Position numbers and translations under genes: made by a program. The notes under the pieces were generated by a model. It saw nothing but the letters and a program-made list of their open reading frames with translations, did no database searches and was not told the origin of the DNA. A stretch of 64,000 nucleotides of DNA. Source: Deltaproteobacteria bacterium (GTDB lineage: Bacteria; JADJOY01). The DNA lies in assembly GCA_016713535.1 (NCBI GenBank), contig JADJOY010000009.1:259501-323500 (forward strand), read 5' to 3'. Position 1 is the stretch's first letter. Every line of letters starts with the position of its first letter. Below are positions 18,150-26,699 of this stretch, piece by piece.

Positions 18150-19214
18150 GTGGCGCGGTACGGATCTCGCTCCTCGCCGTGCCGCCCGCGCCAGCCGCGT
18201 GGGTGGACGGAGCTCCTCGCCGTGAGCGCGATCGTCGCGGCGCTCGGGGTCGCGTGTGGTGGCGCCGACGGCGCCGTCACCACTGCATCGTCGTCGTGCC
18301 TGGGCTGCCATCCAGCGGAGACGCTCACGACCGTGAAGGTGCGTGGCTCGGCGCGCGAGGTGGTCGATCAGCTCTCCGACGGCTTCGGCTACGAGCCCGG
18401 CTCGCGGGTGGTGTATCCGCGTCGCGGCGCCCACGCGGCCCGTGACCTCGAGGCGTGCGGCACCTGCCACGTCGGCCACACCAACGCGCAGGACTTCGCG
18501 CGAAACCGCAACGTCTACCCGCAGCCCGCGCTCAACCTCCTCACCCAGGGCGGCACCGACTGCGCGTCGGGCTGCCACGACTGGCTCAAGGAGCCGGTGT
18601 TCAAGACCGGCTTCACCAACCTCTTCCAGTACCTGCCCTACTGGGAGGGCCCGCTCGATCCGTACACCCTGCTCGAGACCTCCGCCGCCGCGGCGGGGGC
18701 GATCCTCCTCACCGGCGACGACACCCCCAAGCACCGCCAGATCCTGCGCGAGGGCTGGCGGTGGAACGGCGAGCTGCAGTCGAGCACGATGACCGTCGAG
18801 CAGGTGGCGCCCGGCTGCGGGGGCTGTCACGACCTGAGCGGCGAGCAGCGCCACGGCGAGATCCCGTCGTGCAACGACTGCCACTGGTTCCGCACCACCA
18901 ACCCCGAGGGCGCGAACGGCCGCTTCACCGCGCACACGCTGCTGGTGACGACCACCGACGCGTTCGTGGGTCTGGCGGCGCCGCCCCAGGCGGGCAAGCG
19001 GTCGTGTGTGTTCTGCCACGTGTCGGGTGAAAACGGTGAGCTCGCGGACGATCCGCTCACCCGCCGCCAGTGCTACAACTGCCACGTCTCGGGCCACCAC
19101 ACGCTCATCGCGCCGGCCAGCACCTCCTTCTGGGAGACCTTGCCGATCGGTGAGAAGGCCGACGTGGTGCGACAGAAGGAAGCCGAGTTCGAGGCCCAGC
19201 ACCCGCAGGGCTGA
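18150..19214 (+). CDS. Seven-heme c-type cytochrome lipoprotein
   Basis: About 354 residues from a GTG; a TTG at 18141 overlapping the ChrR stop is the alternative. The N-terminus has a basic stretch, a hydrophobic run and the lipobox-like ALGVACGG. Six CxxCH heme sites (CLGCH, CGTCH, CGGCH, CNDCH, CVFCH, CYNCH) plus one CX3CH (CASGCH) give seven likely c-hemes. The spacing is wide, with a middle part, LFQYLPYWEGPLDPYTLL, free of hemes. It is probably a periplasm-facing or outer-membrane lipoprotein that passes electrons within the conduit formed with the following cytochromes and barrel. No enzymatic motif of nitrite or hydroxylamine chemistry is seen. Confidence 0.85.
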   Translation: MARYGSRSSPCRPRQPRGWTELLAVSAIVAALGVACGGADGAVTTASSSCLGCHPAETLTTVKVRGSAREVVDQLSDGFGYEPGSRVVYPRRGAHAARDLEACGTCHVGHTNAQDFARNRNVYPQPALNLLTQGGTDCASGCHDWLKEPVFKTGFTNLFQYLPYWEGPLDPYTLLETSAAAAGAILLTGDDTPKHRQILREGWRWNGELQSSTMTVEQVAPGCGGCHDLSGEQRHGEIPSCNDCHWFRTTNPEGANGRFTAHTLLVTTTDAFVGLAAPPQAGKRSCVFCHVSGENGELADDPLTRRQCYNCHVSGHHTLIAPASTSFWETLPIGEKADVVRQKEAEFEAQHPQG

Positions 19215-19222
19215 GGACGAGG

Positions 19223-21391
19223 GTGCGGGATCGTCGCGTGCGCGGAGCACGGGGAATCGGGAGGATTTGCTTGGTGCTGCTCGCCGTCGCCTCGACCGCC
19301 GCCCATGCGCGCTCGTTCGAGCCGGCGTTCGCCTTCGGTCCGACGCCGAGCTGCGAGACCTGCCACCCCGGCGCGATGGTCGCCACGATGGGGCACGATC
19401 ACGCCAATGGCGATCGGGTCGCGCTCGCCGAGGCGTTCGGACGCGTGTGTGGCTCCGGAACCCCGGGCTGGGCGGTATTCCTCGCGAGCATCGCCGCGGG
19501 GCGCACCGCCAGCGGTGAGGCTGGCGCGCTCGCGGGGGGGTGCGGGAGCTGCCACGTCGAGGGCCAGGATCCGCGCCCCGTGGCGGGTGTCACGGCCGCG
19601 CCCGCACGGGGTGCACCGGCCGGCGAGGCGTGTCTCGGCTGTCACGCGCACGCCGTCGATCTGGTGGCCGCGGGCGGCTTTCCGAGTGGCGTCGCTCGCG
19701 AGGGCGACTCGGCCGGCACGCGCTGCCTGAGCTGTCACGCGGGTGCCCTCGGCGAGGCCGTCGCCCGGGCGATCGCCGCCGCTCCCGACGACGCCGGCGG
19801 CAAGCCGGCGCGAGACGTCCACCTGCGCAACGTCGACGTGACCGACCCCGCCGCGGTCGAGAAGACCTGCTTCATCTGCCACCTCGCCGCGTCGCACCGC
19901 CCGCACACGATCGCGAGCCAGAGCGGCGCCTCGGTCACCGCCCGCTTCGACCCCGCGGCGCGCGGCGGCGTGGCCGCGTGCCAGGCCGCCGGCTGCCACG
20001 TCACGCCGATCCACCGGGATGCACGCCTCGAGCGCCACGAGGAGATCCTCGCGTGCGCGACCTGCCACACCCGCGAGGTGCCGGCGCTGCGCATCGATCT
20101 GACGGCCGCCGGCGGCGCGCCCGAGGTCACCTTCCGCGGCTTGCAGAAGCCACGGCTGCGGTGGGTGTGGGAGAGGGACGTCGCCGCTTACGAGGCGAGC
20201 GCGGGCGCCGCGCGCCAGGGCGCGTACCGCGCCAAGCTCACTCCCTTCCTGCCGATCGAGGTCGTGCTCGACGCCGACGCGGCGAAGGTGATGCCCGGCA
20301 CGTACGATGGGTTGCTGCCGCTCTCGGGCGTGGACGCCGCGGCGCTCTCGCCGAGCGGGAAGACCGCACGGCTCACGATCGACGCGAGCGATCTCGTGTC
20401 GGTCGACCACGCCACCGCACCCGCGTCCCGCGCGGCAGCCTGCGCCGACTGCCACGTCGCGAGCGAAGGGAACGTCCTCGCGCGGGTGCTGAGGGAGGGC
20501 ATCCCGCTCGATCCCTACCACGACGGTCACCTGCGCTCCGACTTCCCCGAGCGCGTGCCGTCGAAGAAGCACGCCAAGCTCGAAGACGATTGCAGCGCAT
20601 GCCACGGCGCCTTCCGGCTCGACGGCGTGAATCTGCGCTGCGCCACCGCCGGCTGCCACCCGGGCATGGAGGGGACCCACCAGACCTCCGGTCACGAGGA
20701 CTGCGCGGCGTGCCACTTCGAGCACCGCGACCGCGACACCCTCACCGAGCTCGCGCCGGCGACCTGCCAGAGCGCCGGCTGCCACACGCTGATCCACGGC
20801 GGCACCGCGCTCGAGCGCCCGGACGGGAAGTACCGCGCGAGCGGCCACGACGAGGACGTCTCGACCAAGCTCGTCTTCTCCCACCGCGAGCACCTGAAGA
20901 TCAACGAGCAGGAGCACCGCGCGGGCGGCTGCCTCGGCTGCCACACCGAGACGGCGACGCGCGAGCTCGCGATCCCGTCCCACGAAGGCGAGAAGGGCTG
21001 TGCTGGCGGCGCGGGCGAGAGCTGCCACACGGCGGCGGTGCCGATCGAGGAAGCGAAGAAGGCGCCCAACCGCTTCTGCAAGGAGTGCCACGTCACGGCG
21101 GACGGCTCGGTGCCCGAGCTGCCGCCGCGCTCGGCGCACGTGAAGTTCCGCCACAAGGACCACTTCGAGGCCAGGACCGCGCCCGAGCTCTTCGGCGCGG
21201 ACGGCCAGCTCGATTGCCGCGTCTGCCACGTCGGCGCCTTCGACGGCAACGACGAGTTCGACGAGGTGGTGCGCAAGGCGCGCGAGTACCCGCGGCCGAT
21301 GGAGGAGTGCGTGGCGTGCCATCGCGACGGCCGCGCCGCCGCGCTCGCGTGCGAGTCCTGCCACACCTACCACTTCCGGGGTGCGCGGTGA
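19223..21391 (+). CDS. Large multiheme c-type cytochrome (17-18 hemes)
   Basis: 722 residues with a Sec signal ending STAAHARS. I count 14 CxxCH sites, three CX4CH sites (CQAAGCH, CATAGCH, CQSAGCH) and one CX7CH (CAGGAGESCH), so 17 or 18 hemes. Extra His residues before many sites (for example VKFRHKDHF) could be distal ligands. A heme-free domain of about 130 residues lies near residues 290-400. The C-terminal 190 residues are clearly related to the N-terminal half of the cytochrome at 22917. The next gene, an outer-membrane barrel, overlaps by four bases, as in porin-cytochrome conduits where a multiheme cytochrome is inserted in or docked to a barrel. The GTG start follows the previous stop by eight bases. 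Confidence 0.88.
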   Translation: MRDRRVRGARGIGRICLVLLAVASTAAHARSFEPAFAFGPTPSCETCHPGAMVATMGHDHANGDRVALAEAFGRVCGSGTPGWAVFLASIAAGRTASGEAGALAGGCGSCHVEGQDPRPVAGVTAAPARGAPAGEACLGCHAHAVDLVAAGGFPSGVAREGDSAGTRCLSCHAGALGEAVARAIAAAPDDAGGKPARDVHLRNVDVTDPAAVEKTCFICHLAASHRPHTIASQSGASVTARFDPAARGGVAACQAAGCHVTPIHRDARLERHEEILACATCHTREVPALRIDLTAAGGAPEVTFRGLQKPRLRWVWERDVAAYEASAGAARQGAYRAKLTPFLPIEVVLDADAAKVMPGTYDGLLPLSGVDAAALSPSGKTARLTIDASDLVSVDHATAPASRAAACADCHVASEGNVLARVLREGIPLDPYHDGHLRSDFPERVPSKKHAKLEDDCSACHGAFRLDGVNLRCATAGCHPGMEGTHQTSGHEDCAACHFEHRDRDTLTELAPATCQSAGCHTLIHGGTALERPDGKYRASGHDEDVSTKLVFSHREHLKINEQEHRAGGCLGCHTETATRELAIPSHEGEKGCAGGAGESCHTAAVPIEEAKKAPNRFCKECHVTADGSVPELPPRSAHVKFRHKDHFEARTAPELFGADGQLDCRVCHVGAFDGNDEFDEVVRKAREYPRPMEECVACHRDGRAAALACESCHTYHFRGAR

Positions 21392-22917
21392 CGGCGGCCT
21401 CGACTCGCAGGGGCGGGACCCGTCGCCGTCCGTACGTGTTCGTCGCGTTGTCGCTGTCGCTGGCCACGCACGCGTGGGCCGATTCCTTCACCACTCCCGA
21501 GGTGTGGGGCTCACTGCGCAGCCGCTACCGCCACGAGTGGGGGAAGACCGAGGCGCCCACCAGCGAGTCGGTCCACGACGACGACCTCTTCGAGGACCTG
21601 AAGCTCGGCGCGAGCGGCATCGGCCTCGAGGGCCTGTCGGCGTCCGCGACGATGCGCTACGAGCAGGACCTCGACGGCACCCCCGGTAACTCGCCCTTCG
21701 TCGACACCCGCGACGGCTACGAGGGCAACCGCGACGTGCAGCTCCTCGACGCGTGGGCCGCCTACCAGGGGCTGCCGGCCCAGGGCGAGGTGCGCGCCGG
21801 CCGCGCCTACCGCTTCCTCGTCGAGCCGCTCCACTTCGACGGCGGCGAGGTGTCGTTCGCCGCGCCGCTCGAGGGACGCTTCCTGGCCCTCGCGGGCCGC
21901 CGCGTCACCTACGACACCAACCCGGAGGACCGGCTGGTCGCGGGCGGGAGCTGGATCTTCCGCCCCTACGACCACACCCGTGTGGAGCTCTCCGACGTCT
22001 ACTACGCGAAGAACGAGGCCGACCTCTACGTGTTCCAGGAGCTGTCCGACACCTGGGACGGCTCGTTCGAGGTGACGAGCCTCGACGCCGGGCTGCGCGA
22101 GCTCACCCTCAACACCTCGTGGATCTCCTACGGCGACGGCGGCATCGAGGGCCGCGACGCGGCGGTGTTCGGCTCGTACCTCTACAAGGCCGCCGACGCC
22201 GAGGACGACCTGATCTTCGACCTGACCTCGGCGGCGGAGCTGCCGGCGGGCTCGCCCAAGCTCGATCGCTTGCTCCTGCCGCCGCTCCCGCCCTTCCACG
22301 AGTGGCAGCTCGACGGCTCGTGGACGCTCCTGCGCCCGAGCTGGGCCTCGCTCGGTCTCACGGGCTCGTTCGTGGCGCGGGTGTTCGAGGGCAGCGCGGG
22401 GGCTGCGACGAGCAACTCGGACTTCGTGGAGCTCGCGGGCGGCGCCTACGTGACCGACCTGCGCGGGCTCGGGCCGATCGAGGCGCTCGATCTCTCGGTG
22501 AGCGGGCTGCGCCACGAGATCTTCCGTAGCGACATCCCCGCCGACCTCGGCGCCGACGATCTCTCCGACACCACCGGTGAGGGCGAGACCGCCTACACCG
22601 AGGTCCTCGGCGAGGTCACGCTGCGCGCGATGTCGTCGCGGCTCCTGGTGGTGCTGCGTCCGGGCTACCGCTTCTTCGACGAGAGCCGCACGCGCTTCGT
22701 CACCAGCCAGGACCTCACGTCCTGGGACGTCACCGCTTTCGTCCGCTACCGGTGGCCGAGCGTGCTCACGGTGACCACCGGCTACGGTTACATGAAGGAC
22801 CTCGTGGTGCGCTATCCGTCCTCGCCGATCACCATCCCGTTCGACGAGTTCCCCACCACGATCCCCGACCTGACCCGCGTCCAGCAGCTCTTCGTGGATG
22901 CGACGGTGTACTTCTGA
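21388..22917 (+). CDS. Outer-membrane beta-barrel of a porin-cytochrome conduit
   Basis: 509 residues. The GTG start overlaps the upstream stop (GTGA). A signal peptide runs to about residue 31 (LSLATHAWA). The mature protein alternates short amphipathic strands rich in Tyr, Trp, Arg and Asp (for example LRSRYRHEW, VRAGRAYRFLVE, ADLYVFQEL), and ends in an aromatic residue (ATVYF), the usual barrel-insertion signal. No TonB box or plug is seen. Length and placement between two multiheme cytochrome genes match the MtrB/PioB/Omb role of a barrel sheathing a cytochrome across the outer membrane, although I see no N-terminal CxxC of the MtrB kind. It may therefore be a distinct barrel family. Confidence 0.75.
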   Translation: MTAASTRRGGTRRRPYVFVALSLSLATHAWADSFTTPEVWGSLRSRYRHEWGKTEAPTSESVHDDDLFEDLKLGASGIGLEGLSASATMRYEQDLDGTPGNSPFVDTRDGYEGNRDVQLLDAWAAYQGLPAQGEVRAGRAYRFLVEPLHFDGGEVSFAAPLEGRFLALAGRRVTYDTNPEDRLVAGGSWIFRPYDHTRVELSDVYYAKNEADLYVFQELSDTWDGSFEVTSLDAGLRELTLNTSWISYGDGGIEGRDAAVFGSYLYKAADAEDDLIFDLTSAAELPAGSPKLDRLLLPPLPPFHEWQLDGSWTLLRPSWASLGLTGSFVARVFEGSAGAATSNSDFVELAGGAYVTDLRGLGPIEALDLSVSGLRHEIFRSDIPADLGADDLSDTTGEGETAYTEVLGEVTLRAMSSRLLVVLRPGYRFFDESRTRFVTSQDLTSWDVTAFVRYRWPSVLTVTTGYGYMKDLVVRYPSSPITIPFDEFPTTIPDLTRVQQLFVDATVYF

Positions 22918-23945
22918 TGCCCACGCGCACTCGACCGCTCGCTGGCTCCGCCCGCCTCGCCGCGCTCGCGCTGCTCGTGCTCGCCTGCGCGCTCCTCTCC
23001 GAGGGCTGCTTCGGCTTCGGCTACGACACCGGGCTCCACTTCTCGCACGGCGAGCACCCCGATCAGATCAAGGACGAGGCGGGCTACGACGAGTGCGTCG
23101 CCTGCCACGCCCTCGACGCCGACGGGCGGCTCTTCACGCGGCCCTCGCACCAGGGCGCCACCGGCTGCTACGGCAAGGACGGCGGCTGCCACGACGTCGC
23201 GGTGCCGGTCGAGGAAGCCAAGGCCAACCCCAACCGCTTCTGCAAGGAGTGCCACACCGCCGAGACCGGCGAGGTGATCTGGAAGCCGCACGTCTTCCAG
23301 GACGTGAAGTTCCGCCACGCCGACCATGCCCAGACCAAGACCGGCGAGTCGATCGACTGCCAGCGCTGCCACTCGCTCCCCATCGACAACGCGAAGTTCG
23401 GCGACGTGAAGCGTTCGCTCTTCACGTACCCGATGTCGATGGAGTCGTGTATGAGCTGCCACGCCGAGAAGGGCGCGCCGAGCGACTGCGCGACCTGCCA
23501 CGAGGACCGCCGCCCCGACGTCCGCCCGCCGTCGCACCTGGCCGCGGGCTGGCTCGAGTCGCACGGCTTCGACGCCGAGCGCAGCGCCGCCAACTGCCAG
23601 TGGTGCCACGAGGGCTCACGCAAGCTCTCGTTCCCGGACTCGAGCCTCGCGGCGGGCAGCGAGTTCTGCGTCTCCTGCCACACCACCCAGCGCCCGCGCA
23701 GCCACGTCGCGCGCTGGGACCAGACCCTTCACGGCCGCTACGCGCAGCACGACCGGCGCCGCTGCGCCACCTGCCACGAGGAGGAGTTCTGCCAGGCGTG
23801 CCACGCCATCCCGCCGCGCAGCCACTCGTTCCCGCGCTTCACCGCGCCGGGTGACGGCCATCAGCGCTTCGCCCGCACCAACGTGCGCGCGTGCCTGACC
23901 TGCCACGACTTCGGCGCGACGTGCGCGCCGTGCCACGAACGATGA
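22917..23945 (+). CDS. Multiheme c-type cytochrome lipoprotein (11-12 hemes)
   Basis: 342 residues; the ATG shares one base with the barrel stop (TGATG). The signal ends LLSEGCFG, a lipobox, so an outer-membrane lipoprotein is likely. Eleven CxxCH sites (CVACH, CKECH, CQRCH, CMSCH, CATCH, CQWCH, CVSCH, CATCH, CQACH, CLTCH, CAPCH) and one CX6CH (CYGKDGGCH) are present. The first half repeats the C-terminal module of the cytochrome at 19223, including AVPVEEAK, NRFCKECH and VKFRHADH. With about 28 residues per heme it is a dense wire. As a lipoprotein encoded next to the barrel it could be the partner on the other side of the outer membrane, by analogy to MtrC or OmcB; orientation is not determined. 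Confidence 0.87.
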   Translation: MPTRTRPLAGSARLAALALLVLACALLSEGCFGFGYDTGLHFSHGEHPDQIKDEAGYDECVACHALDADGRLFTRPSHQGATGCYGKDGGCHDVAVPVEEAKANPNRFCKECHTAETGEVIWKPHVFQDVKFRHADHAQTKTGESIDCQRCHSLPIDNAKFGDVKRSLFTYPMSMESCMSCHAEKGAPSDCATCHEDRRPDVRPPSHLAAGWLESHGFDAERSAANCQWCHEGSRKLSFPDSSLAAGSEFCVSCHTTQRPRSHVARWDQTLHGRYAQHDRRRCATCHEEEFCQACHAIPPRSHSFPRFTAPGDGHQRFARTNVRACLTCHDFGATCAPCHER

Positions 23946-23985
23946 ACCCCGCTCGAACGCGACGCACTTTCCCCAGGAGGACCGC

Positions 23986-24663
23986 GTGAAGCTCGAATTT
24001 CGGCAGCCTATCAACCGAGGTCTGGCCGCGCTCGTCGCCGCCGTGGTGGCGCTGTTCGTCGCCGCGCCCGTGACCGCGCGTGCCGCCGACGGCGAAGCGC
24101 TCCAGAACGAGGGTGCCTACGTCTGCAAGAAGTGCCACTCGATGACCAAGCGCGACTACTACGACAACGTCTACGAGCTGTGGGAGAAGTCGCCGCACGC
24201 CAACGCGATGAAGCAGCTCTCGAGCCAGGCCTCCAAGGACCTCGCAGCCAAGATGGGCATCGCCGACGCCACCACCGACCCGAAGTGCGTCAAGTGCCAC
24301 GCCACCGCGGGCGAGGCCGACCCCGCGACCCAGGGCAAGTTCTACGCCCGCGAGGAAGGCGTGACCTGCGAGGGCTGCCACGGGCCTGGCTCGAAGTACA
24401 AGAAGAAGGAGATCCACGCCGAGGCCTACGACCAGGCGCTCACGATGGGCTTCGCGCACATCAAGACCAAGGACGAGGTCGTGAAGACGTGCACGACCTG
24501 CCACAACCCCGAGAGCCCGACCTATCACGCGGACTTCCTGACGCGCTGGTACAAGTGGCAGCACCCGACGATCCAGGGGAAGGACGGCGCCGAGGGGCCG
24601 GCCAAGAAGGATCACGGCGACTGGGCGCCGCTCCCCGCCGGCGCCACCCGCGGCAGCGGCTGA
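23986..24663 (+). CDS. Tetraheme cytochrome c554-like protein
   Basis: 225 residues, with a strong ribosome site (AGGAGG, six bases before the GTG) and a Sec signal ending APVTARAAD. Four CxxCH sites: CKKCH at about 47-51, CVKCH, CEGCH and CTTCH. The spacing, the YVCKKCHSMTKRDYYDN start and the KWQHPTI end resemble the cytochrome c-554 family known from nitrifiers and many environmental bacteria, where it is a soluble periplasmic electron carrier. In this operon it is the natural shuttle between the membrane cytochrome b module and the outer-membrane cytochromes. It has the best ribosome site of the run and may be made in excess. Confidence 0.85.
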   Translation: MKLEFRQPINRGLAALVAAVVALFVAAPVTARAADGEALQNEGAYVCKKCHSMTKRDYYDNVYELWEKSPHANAMKQLSSQASKDLAAKMGIADATTDPKCVKCHATAGEADPATQGKFYAREEGVTCEGCHGPGSKYKKKEIHAEAYDQALTMGFAHIKTKDEVVKTCTTCHNPESPTYHADFLTRWYKWQHPTIQGKDGAEGPAKKDHGDWAPLPAGATRGSG

Positions 24664-24680
24664 GCAGGGATCGCGCCGGC

Positions 24681-26699
24681 ATGCGCGTACGCGGACGCGA
24701 AGGATCGCGTCCCTCCACGAGCTCGATCCGTAGGCTGGAGGGCCGCGGTCGCTCGCGGCCGTTGGGTCGGCGGTGGCTACTCGGGCTCCGAGCCACCGCG
24801 CTGCTCGGTCCATACCTGATCTCCCCTGGTTTGGTACGGGCTTCCGCCGCCGAGCCTCTCACGGTGGGACCGACCGCGTGGTCGTCACCGGTGGTCACGA
24901 GTGACGGCGCGGTGCTGGCGCTGGCGCGTGATCGCGCCGGCGTCCGCCTCGACGTGATGACACCCGGCGCGGAGGGAACGACGTCGACTCGGCTCGAGCC
25001 GCGCGCGGGCCGGGCGCTCCTCGCCGTCGCCCGCGGCTCGAATGCGGCGGCGCCGATCGTGGTCCGTGCCAGCGAGCCGGGAGCCGTGCCCGAGGAGCCC
25101 GAGTCGCTGGTCCGGCTCGGCGAGCACGCGGACGACGACGTGGTGCTCTTCCGCGCGGGCGCGGGGGAGCGCCTCGCCGATCCGGTGATCGCGCCCGGCC
25201 GCCAGTGGATCGCGGTGGTTGCTCGCCTCGAGCCCAGGGCCAGGGGGGAGCGGGTGGTGAGCCGGGTGCTCATGGTCTCCGCCCTCGACGGCAGCGCGCG
25301 CACCATCGAGGACGGTGAGGGAGATCGTGGCGGGCTCGCGTTCCTGGGCGAGAGCGCGCTCGGCTTCGTGCGCCGCGAGGGCGAGTATTCGCTCTTCGTG
25401 CAGGTGCCGCTGGGTGCCGATGGAGATCCCGCGGGGCCGCGCACGATCGAGGCTCGCGACCGCGCGGCGTGGAGCGCGGTGGCGCCGCTCGACGAGCGCG
25501 GCACGCGACTGCTCGTCGCCCGCGACGCGGGCCGCGGACCCGCGCTCGCGATCGTCGAGGATGGCGGCGCCGGTGTTCGCCCACTCACCGAGGAGGGCCG
25601 CGCGGCGATCGCGCCCGCGCTCACACCCGATGGCCGCGAGGTGGTGTTCGTGGGAGCGGGCGAGGGCGGGATGAACCTCTTCCGGGTGGCGCTCGGCGCC
25701 GGCCCCGCCGCCCTGGTGGGACCCCCGGCCGCCGCCGCGGACGACGAGCGTGAGCCGCGGAAGTTCGAGAGCCTGCGCGCCAAGCTCGCCAACGCGCCGT
25801 GCCTGGCCTGCCACGACCACGAGCGCGGCCTGGACGTCGTGGGTGCTTCGGCGCACGCGACCCTCGCCTGCACCGACTGCCACGTCGACGTGACCGGCAC
25901 TCCCCACGCAGGGCTGGCGGTGAGCGAGCGGGTCGTGGGTGGCCCCGATGGACGCGGCGCGCCCGTGACGGCCGATGGCTCGCCACTCCCCGCGCCGGGC
26001 GCTGGCCTGCGCGGAGTCGGCAGGCCGGTCGCGCGCGCGAGCGCCGCGACGCTCGCGTGCGGGTCGTGCCATCGCGCCGAGGCGGAGCGCTGGGCGAGCG
26101 ACGTCCACGGGAAAGCGTTCGAGGCCCGCTCCGCCGCGGCGCCGGGCTGTCCGAGCTGCCACGGCGACCACGACGTGTGGAAGCTCGCCGACCCGCGCTC
26201 GCGGGTGGCGCGGAGCGCGGTCGCCGGGGGCTGCGGCGTCGCATGTCACGAAGGGGCGTGGGACGTCACGCGGGTCGACGGTGGCGCCGAGACGATGCAC
26301 CAGACGCGCTACCGCTCCGACCCGCTCACGACGTATCGCGACAGCATCCACGCCAAGAAGCTTCGCCTCGGCGAGCGCCACGCCGCGACCTGCGCGAGCT
26401 GCCACACCGCCCACGGCGTGCGGCCGGCGCGCGACCCCGCGTCGAGCCTGAACGTCGCGCACGCGGCGAAGACGTGCGCCTCGAACGGCAAGTGCCACGT
26501 CGGCGCACCGGACGAGTACGTGACGCTCGTCGACCACGTCGTCGCGGTGCCTCGAGGCCACACCGCGCGCGGCGTGGCGGACGCGGCGTTCGGCGTGATC
26601 GGCGCGGTCACCGTCGCGTTCGCCGGCGGCGATCTGCTCCTGGACGCGCTGCGCCGAGCGATGGCGCGGCTGCGCTCGCGGAAGGAGCGGCGCCGATGA
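24681..26699 (+). CDS. Propeller-multiheme-membrane anchor fusion cytochrome
   Basis: Up to 672 residues from the ATG at 24681. The first 27 codons are encoded by a palindromic repeat, so an in-frame TTG at 24762, giving GRRWLLGLRATALLGPYLIS as a clean signal sequence, may be the true start. Residues about 60-350 form a TolB/PD40-like propeller (repeats such as PVVTSDGAVLALARD, APALTPDGREVVFVG). Then come CLACH, CTDCH, CGSCH, CPSCH, CGVACH (CX3CH), CASCH and CASNGKCH (CX5CH): five canonical and two expanded heme sites. A C-terminal helix (ADAAFGVIGAVTVAFAGG) followed by basic residues anchors it in the inner membrane. The next gene, cytochrome b, overlaps it (ATGA), suggesting a quinol-oxidising complex of the two. 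Confidence 0.82.
   Translation: MRVRGREGSRPSTSSIRRLEGRGRSRPLGRRWLLGLRATALLGPYLISPGLVRASAAEPLTVGPTAWSSPVVTSDGAVLALARDRAGVRLDVMTPGAEGTTSTRLEPRAGRALLAVARGSNAAAPIVVRASEPGAVPEEPESLVRLGEHADDDVVLFRAGAGERLADPVIAPGRQWIAVVARLEPRARGERVVSRVLMVSALDGSARTIEDGEGDRGGLAFLGESALGFVRREGEYSLFVQVPLGADGDPAGPRTIEARDRAAWSAVAPLDERGTRLLVARDAGRGPALAIVEDGGAGVRPLTEEGRAAIAPALTPDGREVVFVGAGEGGMNLFRVALGAGPAALVGPPAAAADDEREPRKFESLRAKLANAPCLACHDHERGLDVVGASAHATLACTDCHVDVTGTPHAGLAVSERVVGGPDGRGAPVTADGSPLPAPGAGLRGVGRPVARASAATLACGSCHRAEAERWASDVHGKAFEARSAAAPGCPSCHGDHDVWKLADPRSRVARSAVAGGCGVACHEGAWDVTRVDGGAETMHQTRYRSDPLTTYRDSIHAKKLRLGERHAATCASCHTAHGVRPARDPASSLNVAHAAKTCASNGKCHVGAPDEYVTLVDHVVAVPRGHTARGVADAAFGVIGAVTVAFAGGDLLLDALRRAMARLRSRKERRR
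24693..24760. repeat. Diverged palindromic repeat inside the start of a cytochrome gene
   Basis: Three stems in a row: GGACGCGA/TCGCGTCC (24693-24712), CCCTCCA/TGGAGGG (24711-24742) and GGCCGCG/CGCGGCC (24741-24760). The order and core match the 87-bp units at 53958 and the copies at 60471, so this is a relative of that family lying within, or just before, the reading frame of the propeller cytochrome. Confidence 0.65.

Noticed and set aside
23986-24663. NrfH- or NapC-type quinol dehydrogenase as identity of the tetraheme protein
   Set aside because: It has a cleavable Sec signal and c554-like spacing instead of a retained N-terminal anchor.
18150-26699. A nitrite or hydroxylamine reductase within the cytochromes
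   Set aside because: No CxxCK site or P460/HAO-type Tyr cross-link region could be found.
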